Notes: generated by a model not told the origin, from the sequence alone. 64,000 nucleotides of DNA from Mesostigma viride (GCA_009746045.1 RPFO01000164.1:600712-664711); one strand, 5' to 3'. Numbered from the stretch's first letter, positions 52,481-63,625 are shown. Program-made: numbers and translations.

Positions 52481-52519
52481 CCCCCCTTAAGCTTATGTTC
52501 AGGTTTTAGCACGCATAAC

Positions 52520-52912
52520 CTTATTACTTGAGCAAGACTTGTCGGAATGACCTGTGTTAAGGGTGGCTGCCACGACGTGATGCAAAGGGAGGGGCAGGGG
52601 GACGATGGGGAAGGTAGTAGTGATGATGAGAATGATGTTGATAATATTCCTTGCCTTGCATGTGCTTCCCCGGATGAAATTGACGGTGTCCCTTTCCTGC
52701 TGTGCAGCACATTCGGGTGCAAGGGAGGACTGCATGGGTGCTGCGCTGACCCCCCGTTGACTAAGGAGCCCAAGGGGGATTGGTTTTGCCCTGCCTGCCT
52801 TGTGCAGGATGCTTACAAGGGCTGATATAGTGACATTTTCTGTTTTAGCGGGCATTTTTTTGAAAACACGTCTGACGCAATAACTTGAGCTAGACTTGTC
52901 GGAATGACCTGG
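52520..52912 (+). repeat. ~30-bp direct repeats flanking the PHD ORF
   Basis: ACTTGAGCAAGACTTGTCGG / AATGACCTG at about 52526-52554 and its one-mismatch copy at about 52882-52910 enclose the PHD ORF. Confidence 0.85.
52547..52825 (+). CDS. Small PHD-finger protein or exon
   Basis: The 92-codon ORF has an acidic N-terminus (GDDGEGSSDDENDVDN), then a C4HC3 PHD finger at residues 36-84: CLAC, CSTFGC, GLHGCC, PPL and GDWFCPACL. PHD fingers of this form read histone H3 tails. There is an in-frame ATG and a stop, but it may be one exon of a larger gene or a piece of a transposon. It lies between two copies of a ~30-bp direct repeat. Confidence 0.6.
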   Translation: MTCVKGGCHDVMQREGQGDDGEGSSDDENDVDNIPCLACASPDEIDGVPFLLCSTFGCKGGLHGCCADPPLTKEPKGDWFCPACLVQDAYKG

Positions 52913-52929
52913 GACTTGGAACACTGCTG

Positions 52930-54780
52930 TCCCCCTGTTAGCCGGAATTTTTGTTGATTTTGTGGCCTTATCGGAAGTGTTTATGATAGGTTTATTCCCA
53001 ATGTCCGGTAAAAAATGACCTGTTTTGCGGGAAAATTAATAACTGTTCAAGGTTTTGCCATTTCCATGATGTAAATAGCTCAGCAAGCTACAAACTCAGG
53101 GAACTATATGACCTTGATTTTTGGTAGCCAACAAATAAGTGCATTGGCTGGGGCATACTCAGCCCTAATTAGCGTCTTTTGCTATTTATAGCGCGTTATT
53201 GGCGTATATATGGGGGTAGTACCCCCAACAAGTGCATGGACAACTCACTAGAGATGTTATTTAGTGCCCCCAATCATAATTCAGCATTGTGCAAATGAAT
53301 TTCAAGTGATATTAGCATATGTCAGTTTTTTTGGGTTTTGGGGTGCCACCTCCCCTTAATTCTTCAGTGGCCCCCTCAGTCGGGGTGTGCCATATATCTC
53401 CCAGAGGAGGATGTTTGGCTCCACACTGTACTTGGGGTGCCGTACCGCCCCGCGATGCCGGCGGGGCCGAGTGGTACCCGTCAGGGGTCCCAGAGACCCA
53501 GACATCCCCCTCGATCGAACCATGGATCCGGCTCACGAGCAGCCTGCGGTGGCGGCGCGGCTCGATCAGCTATGTAGTGGCTGACCGCGACTTGCCAGAC
53601 CGGGAGGGACGCTCCAGCACCACCGCAGAAAGGCGCGTGCTGGATGCAGCTCCTGAAACCCACCATCGGACCAGTCAGACTCTTACCCTCTAATTGCACG
53701 TCCGTTACCGCCGACGTGGCCCGCACCGTGACCGGTTTCAGCACTGGCCGGTGGAACCCTGCTGGGGGATCCAACAATGATCCCCTTGGGAACCTGTGCC
53801 CCCCACATGCGCAACTCTTCCTCAAACCCCCCCGTAGAGTTGCTGACGGTTACTACGTAACGACAGAACACTCCCCATGCACACCATCAGTTGCCAACAA
53901 CAAGGCCGGCCGGGCCGCATGGCCCAGCGACGTCCGAGGTTGGCCGGTTGTCCCGTCCAGTCCGAATCGTAGAATTGAGCAGCCTCCGGGGACATCGGCG
54001 GGGCGCTCCAGTACCCCGGGCCGCTCTCCGTATACTGCTGCTGCTGTTGCTGCGACTGCAGCGGCTGCGCCTGTCGAAGCTGCGGGCGTGCGGCGTGCGC
54101 CAACACTGTCAACGTTTACCCGGTCCAACCCTGGCCATATCATGCACCATGCACAGTTACCTGTTGCCGCACCATGCACTGAGGGAGGTCCACCCGGCCA
54201 GGCCCCTGAGGTGGAGCTGCCTGGGCCGAAACCAAGGGTCGGTTGGAGGATCGAGCTGGAGGGCCCCGCAACGTGGGGACCTGACGGCCCCGGTACGACC
54301 CCTGGACGGATATCGACGCTGGAAAGCCCCGTCACCGGGGGGGCCTGACGGCCCCGCAATTCCCCGGAACCACCCGCAATTATGGTCACAGCATGCAACG
54401 TGCATGCACCCGGCCGGTAGCGTCGCGCTGGTGATCGACTGCCCCGACGGCCCGGCCCTTGAGGCGCAACCTGACTGGGTCCTGCAAAGGCCATGCTGTT
54501 ACGTACGGCGCCCCCACGGCGTATTTATGCATATGAAACCGTTCGAATGGTCCCCCCGTACGTATTTACGGCAAAAATACGGCTGGATTTTACGGCGTGG
54601 CCTGGTCGATAGCAGACACTGCACTTTCCCCTATAGGCAAATCGGCGCGACCCAGGGCAATTGTGCTGCTGACGTGTAAGCAGCGCAGCTTCAGTGCCAG
54701 GTGCACTTAATTACAAAGTTGCCATGCAGCCGTGCAGCACTGCAGCTTGGCGAGCACAGTAAAATAGTTAATGCAACTAT
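52930..54780. other. No gene recognised
   Basis: 52930-53330 is AT-rich without ORFs. 53330-54680 is GC-rich with several overlapping open frames on both strands, none showing a domain; base composition alone can explain them. Confidence 0.5.
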
Positions 54781-54836
54781 AAAGCTCATGTTGTCGAGGG
54801 GCTAGCTGCGTTCTGTCATTTCAGTTTGTTGTAGCC

Positions 54837-55124
54837 ATGGCAGGCGGGAGAAAAGCAGGACCGGAGCACAGTCACGTGCTTAGGGTGGTTGTTCAAAACT
54901 CACAAACCTTCACTCGGTAGAGCACGAGCGTGTGAGGCTTGAATGCAAGTACTGTGGTGACTCTTTCCATGCATGGGCACTTGGGAGAAACCCGTCGGGG
55001 CTATACACGCATCCGGGCTCACTTGGCTGGTGAGCTGGCGAAGGCATCGGCAAATGCACAATTAAAGGTTCCAGCCGACGTGGCAGATTTTTTTTCAGGT
55101 CGTTTAAAAGAAAAGGCTGAATAG
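54837..55124 (+). pseudogene. BED-type zinc finger fragment (hAT-like)
   Basis: After MAGGRKAGPEHSHV the sequence, read over frame changes, gives ERVRLECKYCGDSFH, then GYTRIRAHLAGELAKA and VADFFSGRLKEKAE. The CxxC followed by TRIRAHLAG is the BED finger found at the N-terminus of hAT transposases. There is no downstream catalytic domain, and frameshifts interrupt it. It is unrelated to the 22-27 kb element, which has a different finger. Confidence 0.65.
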
Positions 55125-55732
55125 GCGAGGATCAGAAGAAGAATCTCGGCAAGGCAGACTCGAGCTGGTGCGCGGTGGGCCGGGCGAGGAGCTCATGTCC
55201 GCCTGCTTCGACCCCTCTCTTTGTTGGCTCTTTGTTGGGTGGTTCCTTGCTGGGTCGCGGTGCTTCCATGCAGCTCGCTCAGCGGGCAGAGCTTGCTTCC
55301 GTGCGGGCAGCTGGTAAATCCCTGCACCCGGCTTTCGATTCATGCACCAGTGCTAGCAACCGGCCCCTGCGGCTTTGCAACATCATCAGAGGCTGGCCCA
55401 GCGCGGCCGGCCCAGGCTGCAGCTATAGGCGCAGCCCAGTCTAAGGTCAAGATGGGTCAGACCATAATGCATGGTAGAGAATTATGAATGTCATCCTACT
55501 ATAATAAGTGCATGATAACTGAATAAATTGAGTTGTATTTTAAATATCAATTTAGCTACAATTTTGCTAGTATGTACTGTGAAGTGAGACAACTATTAAT
55601 TAAGTGAGACAACTATTCAGTGAAGCATATAGTCCATGGAAATTTCTTATCCTTCATTCTTGCATCTGGTCATGGCAGACGTACTGTCGCTTGCAAGCTG
55701 CACTTTGGCAGGGGGGGGGGGGGGACACGTAT

Positions 55733-55978
55733 TAATTAATTAATTAATCATTAAAATCGTATAAATTAATGAATTAAACTCGTGCTCCCGTTGCATGGGG
55801 AGTCGCGGAGCACCGAAGTGCACAATTACAGGAAGAAAGGGCAGAGACCCCCTTTCTCCTTCATTCCAGAGGCATGCCTCTAGCTGCAATCGGACACGGT
55901 ATAAACGATCCGGCAAGATCTGTGGGTGCAATAAGACCCATGTGAGCATGTCATATGTAATTAATTGGGAGCGTGGAA
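55733..55978 (-). mobile_element. 5'-truncated family-A retroelement (3' UTR only)
   Basis: Flanked by the 11-bp target duplication GGGACACGTAT (55722-55732 and 55979-55989). It carries the (TTAA)n tail and a 3' UTR matching 43300-43500 (CTCGTGCTCCCGTTG, GGGCAGAGACCCCC, GATCCGGCAAG). The left copy lies against a 14-G run. Confidence 0.92.
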
Positions 55979-55989
55979 GGGACACGTAT

Positions 55990-57600
55990 GAATGACATAT
56001 GAATAAGGCCAAACGTATGATTGACGTAATAATGAATTATCAGACGTATGATACTCGCGTACCGTACATAACAGCTTGGCTGTAAGGTGAAGAAGCCCCA
56101 GGTCCCCGGCCCCCGAGCTTCAATGGGGAGTCATCATCCGCTCCATCACCTTCTGGAGTACCGCTAATTTCATCGTGGTGGACAACCGCGCCTCATAAAA
56201 AACCTCCGCCTGTGCGATCATCTGCTCCTCCAAGCCTAGACGCAGCGCCTGCAGCTGGGAGGAAACCCGCTCTCGACCTCCACCGCGGACTGCGAGGAGA
56301 GGTCGGACGACGGACGCGCCCTGTCGATCGATCGTCCGCGTACGAGACCACGGGGTCTAGCTGTAACGACCTCGCGTCCCGACACGAACGACCCACCGGC
56401 CCGGCCCCCCGCCATCGTGGCCCTTCACCGAAGGCTCCGCTGACTGCTGAACCTTCCTTCTTCTTCTTGGTCGTGGGCGGCCGTGTATCAATGCACGTGG
56501 AACCGTCACATCCTTGCTCGACTCTACCGGCAGACCACCCTCAGCTGTGGAACCAACTGGCGGAATTATGAGTATGCTGGAATCAGTGGAGGGTTCACCC
56601 GTGTGCTGACTGCCAATGCACCGGCTCACCATGCAGGGTCGACTGACTGATCGTCAGCCGCGGTCTCCAACGGCAAGTTGGACAACCACTTATCATCCTC
56701 CGGCAGCTTCCGCAGAAACGTCGCCACCTTGATGCGTTGAGCCGCATATACCTCAAGGCCGAAGTCTCTGATGCTCGGCCGGGAAGAAACCGGCCATGCA
56801 GCCACTGTTACTAACCGCCGTCATGCGTCCGGAGCGTCTCGAACCGGCCCTGCGTCCGTTAGCAATCCTGATGCCGGCTAGCCTGGGAACATCCTGCATG
56901 ATCGAATGAGGGCTAGTTTCCCAGCCAGGACACTGAGGTTGGGCACGAACATGAAGCCTCGTGTTCGCACACACCCGGACCACCCTCGATCGTACCCAGG
57001 AACGAGAGGAGTGGACCCACACTGTCCCTGAAGCACAGTCCCGCTCCCCCGCAGACAACGGAGAAAAGGGACATAAAAACCGCGCCGAATAATGAGGCAT
57101 GCAGTGAAACGCTGCCGCCATCTCAGAGGCTAGAACCCATACTCTGATTTTCTGATTTGGCACGCCGCAAATGTGAAAACTATTTGCGTTCAGTGCCGGT
57201 CCGCGGAAAACGCGATCTGCAATTAATGAATCCAGGCCGGAATTGAACTGGGGACCTCTCGCACCCACTTTTGCTGACTATATATAGGACGGACGTCTCC
57301 TGATCCTAAGGCATCGCCAACTCAGTGACACCTACTACAGTCCAACCGCAACTGAAGTTCTCCTTTCCGGGGAGTGATGCAAGCCATTCGGATTTGGTAC
57401 TAGATAAATCATCCGAGATCTGTGTGTGTAGGAGTACTACACACGTGTCCACCAAGTGCGGAGAGCGGCTCCTCGATCCTGCAAGTGAACACGGGAGGGG
57501 CCACAAGCCTGTCAACACAACAACGCGCAAAGCTAGCACGGTTTCCCAACCATCCCAGCCATGCTGCACACACACACACACACACACACGAAATATAGGT
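55990..57600. other. Degenerate sequence, possibly chromovirus LTR or flank
   Basis: No intact gene. By position it could include the 3' LTR of the chromovirus, but no second LTR is present in the window to test this. A (CA)n run lies at 57570-57590. Confidence 0.35.
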
Positions 57601-57659
57601 AATAATAACTAACGTATTTAAGTGAGTGTTGCGCCTAAGTTCTTGTACTGCTAAGAAGG

Positions 57660-58365
57660 CGTGCACAACCGTCTAGCTGGGATCGACTCGCGGGCAACCA
57701 ACTGCTGTCATGTTGCGACCGGTGGAACATCCAACGGATCAGGAACTGTCGTCCCCGACGCGTATCGCGGTGTCCACTGCTGATGGCGTTGACCTCGTCC
57801 TCGCGCTCCCCAGTCTCTGGATCGTGCTCTACCGGCGCCGAAGCGTCCACCCTGCCGGCCTTGAACGGCACTCAGTCAGACTCCTTGTACAACTCAATGA
57901 GTTGATCCCGATGAAAGAGATTGGACTTAATTAAGGTTCCAGGAGGAAGGGACTCGGGCATGCATAGTACATGACTTCGTTGTGAACCGCTTCTCAACCA
58001 GGCAATTAAGGTTCCATGAATAGCGGTCGCAACTTGGTCTTGAGGCCTAAGTTCTTCGAATGTCTCTCCGGATCAGCACCCCATGCGCATACCCTCCAGC
58101 AACTGTACGTCACCAGATCACCCTCCTTGATCTCTAAGGTCCGTGGGTCCCCGGCTGCCAGGCCGGTCCGTGCTATAAGGGGGGGGGACGTCACAGCAAA
58201 ACTGCCCACTCCAAGTTTGGTCCGACGGGGCTCTGACAGACGTGGAGCCAGCTCCAAAACCGCCCCGTCGCCAGAATTATTTAATAGGATTGCAAGCTCA
58301 AGTTGGATTTTTGAGGACGGCGCGAGGAAAATAGAACCGGAGTGCGCAGTCGGCAAACACACCCT
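57660..58365 (-). pseudogene. Chromovirus integrase C-terminus and chromodomain
   Basis: 58235-58010 reads RTGLAAGDPRTLEIKEGDLV and LKTKLRPLF, the GDLV and KLRP.F elements of the Ty3/gypsy integrase C-terminal (GPY/F) domain. 57780-57670 reads RGRQFLIRWM, then WLPASRSQLDG, matching the chromodomain pattern YLV+W.G.....WEPAS.L. Stops and shifts separate the pieces. The order fits the end of a chromovirus pol on the minus strand. Confidence 0.7.
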
Positions 58366-59830
58366 GCGCCTATTTTTCAGGAAAGTTGCGCGCTCATGCC
58401 GTGAGACTAGGCGTTGGTCTGGCGCTTTGGCTTACATCCCGGAGTGAGGTTCTCGTGGACGTACTAACGCACATATACGTACTACGGTAAATACACAGTC
58501 AAAATTTATAGGACACGTGGTGAATTAACTAGGAGTGATCTTGGTGGCCGCACCAATTGACAAACAAATTCAGCTGTCGTCGGCATTCCTGTCGCCAGCA
58601 CTGAGCACGTGCGACATCAACTCATGCGGACGCCAACCCTTTCGCGCTGATCCCAGCTCTCACCCCCGGTCTGCCTCCCTCGACGCAATGCTCTACACCA
58701 AATTCGTCGCCCATTCCCAAGAAAACCTTAACTTCCCATACAACATGGGATGTCCGCCGCTTGCCTGCTACGGCGCCGGCCAGCGGGATTTTTGCATCTT
58801 GGAAATCTTTACGCTCGAACAAAGGAACAATGTGACGATGTTATCAAATTCCTGGCCCGCCATGCATGACAAAATTTTCCTGCCTATACCCCTGGCGACA
58901 AGGTCACCAAGCCCGACTGGGAATGGCTGCTTCAAGAACCGGAGGCGTACTTGAAGGCAGTCATCATGTGCAGCTACCTGCGCTGCGGCGCCCAGGACAT
59001 CACCCAGAGTGGCTTCGCTGGCCTCAGGAGCCTCCTGCATCATTGAGCGCAGACGGGCAGCCACAGCAGCTGCAGCATCCCCGGCGCAGAGCGGCACCTC
59101 CCCCAGCACGGACTCCATCCGATCAAGCTGTAGTGGCGGAGCAGCTGGCGCAGATGGCTGAGCAGCTCGCCGACCTGAACGCGCCTGACGGCCCACTCAA
59201 TACTCTCTCGGCCAAGGTCAACAACATTGAAGCCAGAGTCGCACTTAATTATAAAGCTCCAGCCTCAGTTTACTGCTACGCTGGAGCACATTGCCACCAA
59301 AAGTTTCCGAGGCCACAGCCACTGTGACCACCCGCCTTAACCAGGTGGAAGGCCGAGTCGGCCAAGGCACCGCGAAACTTGAGGCCGAGTTGCTACCAAG
59401 GTAGACGCCCTGGCCACGCAGGTCCCCGAGATCGCCGAGCGAACCGGCGGCCACCATCGCCGCCCAACCTGCTGGTAGGGCTAGCGATGACCCCTCGACT
59501 CGCGCCTCCTGGGCGGACCTGCTCCGCAAGAGCCAGGCATCCTCTACCACGACCGCCATCACCACCAAGCTCCAGGAGCTGGAAGACAGTGACCCGCCGC
59601 GAGGCCGCTGACCGCGACCGTCGCCGCTGCCGGGTCATCCTCAGGCGCTTCGACATGCAGCCGAGGGAGACCCCAGACTCTCTTCTCGACGAGCTGAAGA
59701 AACAGCTCTTGGCGTGCATGGAGCTTCCACCATGCAGGTACGGCACTGCAGGGCGCCTACCGCCTGCCTCATCCATGCACGGGCCAAGGCTGGGGCTCAC
59801 CGCCTTTTTTCTTTTCCGCACTGGCTGCAG

Positions 59831-60624
59831 CTTACCACAGCAGAATGCGCCGCAATCGTGCGTTACTTAGCACGGGAACGCAAGCTCCATGGGTGCACAG
59901 GGCCAATCCCCGACGAGAACCTGGAGAGGTTCTTTAACAGGGGAGACCACCGCCTCGCTATCCTGTGCAGCTTCTTCCAGCTACCCCTGGACCAAATCGC
60001 CACCAACATCCGCGCCCCAGCCCAGCCTGCGCAGCCGACAGCCACATCGGCTTCCTCCCTCTGCAAGGATGACATCCGAGCAGTGCTGGAGGAGCACGTG
60101 ACCTGGCCGTTGGCCGAGAAGCTGACCTCGCTGAACACGACGCTCAACACGGTGGAAGCCCGGGTCTCCAACGTGGAAACCAAGGTCGTCCACAAGCTAC
60201 AACCCCAGTTCACAGCGCTACACTGAGCTTACCACAGCAGAATGCGCCGCAATCGTGCGTTACTTAGCACGGGAACGCAAGCTCCATGGGTGCACAGGGC
60301 CAATCCCCGACGAGAACCTGGAGAGGTTCTTTAACAGGGGAGACCACCGCCTCGCTATCCTGTGCAGCTTCTTCCAGCTACCCCTGGACCAAATCGCCAC
60401 CAACATCCGCGCCCCAGCCCAGCCTGAGCAGCCGACAGCCACATCGGCTTCCTCCCTCTGCAAGGATGACATCCGAGCAGTGCTGGAGGAGCACGTGACC
60501 TGGCCGTTGGCCGAGAAGCTGACCTCGCTGAACACGACGCTCAACACGGTGGAAGCCCGGGTCTCCAACGTGGAAACCAAGGTCGTCCACAAGCTACAAC
60601 CCCAGTTCACAGCGCTACACACCG
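59831..60624 (+). repeat. 397-bp tandem duplication of the ORF1 N-terminal region
   Basis: Bases 59831-60227 and 60228-60624 are nearly identical (I see one difference, GCGCAG versus GAGCAG). As 397 is not a multiple of 3, the first copy ends in a TGA (60223-60226 region) and only the second continues into the rest of ORF1. Confidence 0.95.
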
Positions 60625-61358
60625 CGGCGCAGGCTTCGGAAACGCATGCTGCACTTGTCTCTCGCCTTAACCAGGTGGAGGGCAAGTGTGGCGTGCTCCT
60701 GAAGAAGCTTGAGGCCATCACCGCCCACACCGAGGCCCTGGCCACACAGGTCCCCAAGATAGCGGAGCAGACGGCCACCATTGCATCCCAGCCACCCCGG
60801 CAGGATGCTGGCGACCTCCCGCCGCTCTCCTACGCGGACCTGCTGCGGACAGCGACCGCCTCCACCACCGACGCCATCGCCACAAAGCTCCAGGAGCTGG
60901 AGGACCACCGCCAAGCCCAGCAACGGGAGGTCACCGACCGCGCTCGCCGCGAGTGCCGAGTGGTGCTACGTCGCTTCCCCCAGAAGCCAGGTGAGACGTC
61001 AACCTCTCTTGCTGACGAGCTCAAGAACCAGCTTCTTACCCTCATGGGCCTGGTAGGTGAGGTAGAACTGCGTGGGTGCCACCGCCTTCCCCACTCACGG
61101 GACAAGGCGGCTCCCCCACCAGTCCTACTCACCTTCCCCTCCCCTGAGGATAAGCAGCGGTTCCTCTCTCGTCGCAAGCGGTTGCACGACCTCACCTGGA
61201 CGCTGGATGACGACCTCACCCCCGCTCAGCAACAGCAGCGACGCGACCTGTGGCCGGAATACCTCCGCCATAAGCAGGACCCCCAGAAGCCCAAGGTGTA
61301 CTGGAGGGGCGGGGACCTGATGATCAACCACAAGATGTGGACGCCCCCAGCGGGCTAG
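60255..61358 (+). CDS. Family-A ORF1 protein, L1 ORF1p-like (non-autonomous LINE)
   Basis: The open frame extends upstream to about 60228 and shows no ATG near the start, so the true start is uncertain (non-AUG, or in the first duplicate). The ~367 residues show an N-terminal helical part (ERKLHGCTGPIPDENLERFF), a heptad-rich coiled coil (NTTLNTVEARVSNVETK, LNQVEGKCGVLLKKLEAITA), an RRM-like core (RRECRVVLRRFPQKPGETST, LMGLVGEVELRGCHRL) and the L1 ORF1p C-terminal domain (SRRKRLHDLTWTLDDDLTPA, VYWRGGDLMINHKMW). Known L1 ORF1p is a trimeric RNA-binding chaperone. The 3' UTR and tail follow directly. Confidence 0.85.
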   Translation: MRYLARERKLHGCTGPIPDENLERFFNRGDHRLAILCSFFQLPLDQIATNIRAPAQPEQPTATSASSLCKDDIRAVLEEHVTWPLAEKLTSLNTTLNTVEARVSNVETKVVHKLQPQFTALHTAAQASETHAALVSRLNQVEGKCGVLLKKLEAITAHTEALATQVPKIAEQTATIASQPPRQDAGDLPPLSYADLLRTATASTTDAIATKLQELEDHRQAQQREVTDRARRECRVVLRRFPQKPGETSTSLADELKNQLLTLMGLVGEVELRGCHRLPHSRDKAAPPPVLLTFPSPEDKQRFLSRRKRLHDLTWTLDDDLTPAQQQQRRDLWPEYLRHKQDPQKPKVYWRGGDLMINHKMWTPPAG

Positions 61359-61764
61359 AATAGCAATAGCCCTAGCTTGTAACCAAGGCAGCCATGCCTA
61401 GAATGTTGCCTAGCTGTGCCAACACACCTAGTCACGTGCCGCCAACGCACGGTACACAACCAGCCATATAGCCTTAGCCTAGTCCTAGTACAGCCATGCT
61501 ACGCCCTGGCTATGTTCAGATTACTTGCCCACGCTCCTTGCTATGATATGCTCACATGGGTCTTATTGCACCCACAGTTTGCCGGATCGTTAGCCTGTCC
61601 TTTTAGCTAGCCGCGCCCGATTGCAGCTGTGGCATGCCTTTGGCATGAAGGAGACTGGGGGTCTCTGCCCTTTCTCCTGTAGTGCACACACAGGGATTAA
61701 AAGCACTTCGGTGCTCCGTGACTCCCCAACGGGAGCACGAGTTTAATTAATTAATTAATTAATT
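61359..61764 (+). other. Family-A 3' UTR and (TTAA)n tail
   Basis: Copies occur at 43300-43704 and 55735-55978 (both reversed). The block GGAGACTGGGGGTCTCTGCC and the stem-loop-like CACTTCGGTGCTCCGTGACT lie just before the tail, the probable recognition site of the reverse transcriptase. Confidence 0.85.
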
Positions 61765-62699
61765 AAGGCTGGGCCCCCTCCAGTGGTCCTCACCTTCAGC
61801 GACATCACAGCCCGAGTTCGGTTCCTCTCTCGCCGCAAGAAGCTGGTGGACACCTCCTGGCTGGTCGCTTGACGACGACCTGTCAGACGCCAGCCCAGCA
61901 GCAGCAACGCCGCGATCAGCTAGTGGCCCGATCGACTACATCCGCCACAAGACCAACCCCGAGAAGCCCCAAGTGTACTGGCGGGGCGGGGACCTTTATG
62001 TCAACAAGAAGCTGTCACAGGCGGGAATTAAGCCACCCCACGGGCTTCCCCGCGATAGAGCACTCAAGCTAGTTGTCTAGCTGGCCGGGGGCAATCGATG
62101 ATGGTATAATAGCTTAGTAGGTATTACAGCACTTGAAACGATATTAGCGCACATGCAGCGTTATAGTACCTTCAATTAGCTCTGGCACCTTGTGGTCATC
62201 AGCTTGCGCCTCAATTAGCCGACGTCTTGAGCCCACCTCACATTTGTAGCATAAGCTATGCGTCAGCCTACCTATGGTATTGCACTGGTTGTATTGCACC
62301 CACAGTGTTGCGCCCCGGCATGATGCACCTGATGCCGTACGTGTCCAGAGAGAGCGCTCCGTGGCCTGCCCACCTGCGGCAGTGAGAGAAGCTAGGGCGC
62401 CCTCCCTCCTTCTCGCTGTGTATATAGGGTCAGTGAAGGTTCCTTTTCTCTGTATTGGCACCCACGTGACGCAGTCTGACAGGTGCTTATTAATTAATTA
62501 ATTAATCTTGGTGGCGTCAGATACAAGTCCTGATGACTGTGCCGACTACCTTCCTAGCCACTATAGAATCTCTGCTGCCCACATGTGCGGCGTGGGATAC
62601 AACTGACTGTGACTGACTGACAGGGATTACATAGTTTATTAATTATACCCCCCCTGCGCTATATACTACTTGTCATGAGCCTCAATGGTGTAGCCGGCG

Positions 62700-63625
62700 A
62701 TGGCACAGTCATATGGCCGGGCCAATCGCATGTTCTCCAACAGCTCCCGCACCCCTGCATCGGAGTTCCGTAGAACCGGCTGCATGCTTCAACATGGTGC
62801 TGGTCAGAAGGTCGGCAGGAGTGAGAGGGTGCTGATCCGTGTCAAGAAAGAACGGGGTATATACCCATGTGCTGCGATAGGAGAATTGTTGAGGGCATTA
62901 AACTCACCATCGGCACGTCGATCTCATCCCAGTCGCCTCCACCCCGATCCATGCGTAATGACGCAGACTCTCCTGCACCACACGGTTGAGTCGCTCCACC
63001 AGATGTGAAGTCGAACTGTGACAGGCGGTGCCGAGCGTTACCTTGGTACCAAGGGCAGAGAAGAAACTCTGCCAGAACTTGGATGTGAACAACTTGTCCT
63101 TGTCGCTAATGAACTGGCGACTCATTCCGTGGAACCGGAAGACATTGTTCAGGTAAAGCCAAGTGGCACATGCCTCAGCCGTGAGGTTCAGAGGACACGG
63201 CAGTAAGTGATGTCCAACGCCCTGTCATCCGGTCTAGAATGACAAGAAGTTGCTCATTGCCCGCCTTGGTCAACGCGAACGGTCGGGACCACAAAGTCCA
63301 TCATGACGAGCTGTCCCAAGGGCCGGCGCACAGGGTCCGGGATGCCTAAGGGGATAGCAGCTGACCCAGTGTTCCTAGGCTTCATAGCCCGGCATGATCT
63401 GCAGGTGCTGACGTACTCCTCAGCATCGCGCCGCATACCTTTCCTGAGTAGAACGTTCGCTGTAAACGTTCCTGCCCGCGACCCTAGGGGTCTTGTCTAG
63501 CATTCTTTCCACCGGTGGGCAAACACGCGGCTTCCCCACTGCAGGGGGGCTGTTGTCCCTTATGACCCGCCAAGAAGACCAGCATTTGATTGATCGAATA
63601 CAATAAGTGGAGCCCTGCCACAAAT
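62700..63625 (-). pseudogene. Chromovirus (Ty3/gypsy) integrase, zinc-binding and core domains
   Basis: 63436-63255 reads VSTCRSCRAMKPRNTGSAA (CxxC half of the HHCC zinc domain), then MMDFVVPTVRV with the first catalytic Asp. 63125-62905 reads FISDKDKLFTSKFWQSFFSA (second Asp), then HSSTSHLVERLNRVVQESLR (catalytic Glu). Frameshifts occur between blocks. Its C-terminal part is found at 58.37-57.66 kb, beyond the inserted family-A element. Confidence 0.85.

Larger units (their letters stand above)
59795..61764 (+). mobile_element. Young family-A ORF1-only retroelement (1.97 kb)
   Basis: Flanked by the 9-bp target duplication AAGGCTGGG (59786-59794 and 61765-61773). It holds a short leader, a 397-bp tandem duplication, an L1-type ORF1, a 383-bp 3' UTR and a (TTAA)n tail of about 23 bp. 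No endonuclease or reverse transcriptase is encoded, so it must move in trans. Confidence 0.93.
58900..62080 (+). pseudogene. Older family-A ORF1 remnant, split by the younger element
   Basis: Upstream part: AEQLADLNAPDGPLNTLSAK, then VNNIEARVALNYKAPA (coiled coil), AADRDRRRCRVILRRFDMQP and LLDELKKQLLACM. Downstream part (61774 on): PPVVLTF, ARVRFLSRRKKLVDTSW, then VYWRGGDLYVNKKLSQAG in another frame. Several frameshifts are present, consistent with greater age than the nested copy. Confidence 0.8.
58549..62504 (+). mobile_element. Older family-A ORF1-only retroelement, containing a younger copy
   Basis: Flanked by the 11-bp target duplication ATCTTGGTGGC (58538-58548 and 62505-62515). It runs from a 5' region through a degenerate ORF1 (58.9-59.8 kb, resuming at 61774) to a 3' UTR and a (TTAA)n tail at 62488-62504. 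The gap in ORF1 is the younger element. It is itself inserted in chromovirus pol. Confidence 0.9.

Noticed and set aside
50713-52490. A possible second TTAA element (TTAAGGGG ... CCCCTTAA)
   Set aside because: Only about 10 bp match at the ends, including the palindromic CTTAAG, and there is no transposase or repeat between them. Chance is likely.
53644-54679. Overlapping 213-262 codon ORFs
   Set aside because: They are open on both strands in a GC-rich stretch and show no recognisable domain, splice signal or repeat homology that would support coding.
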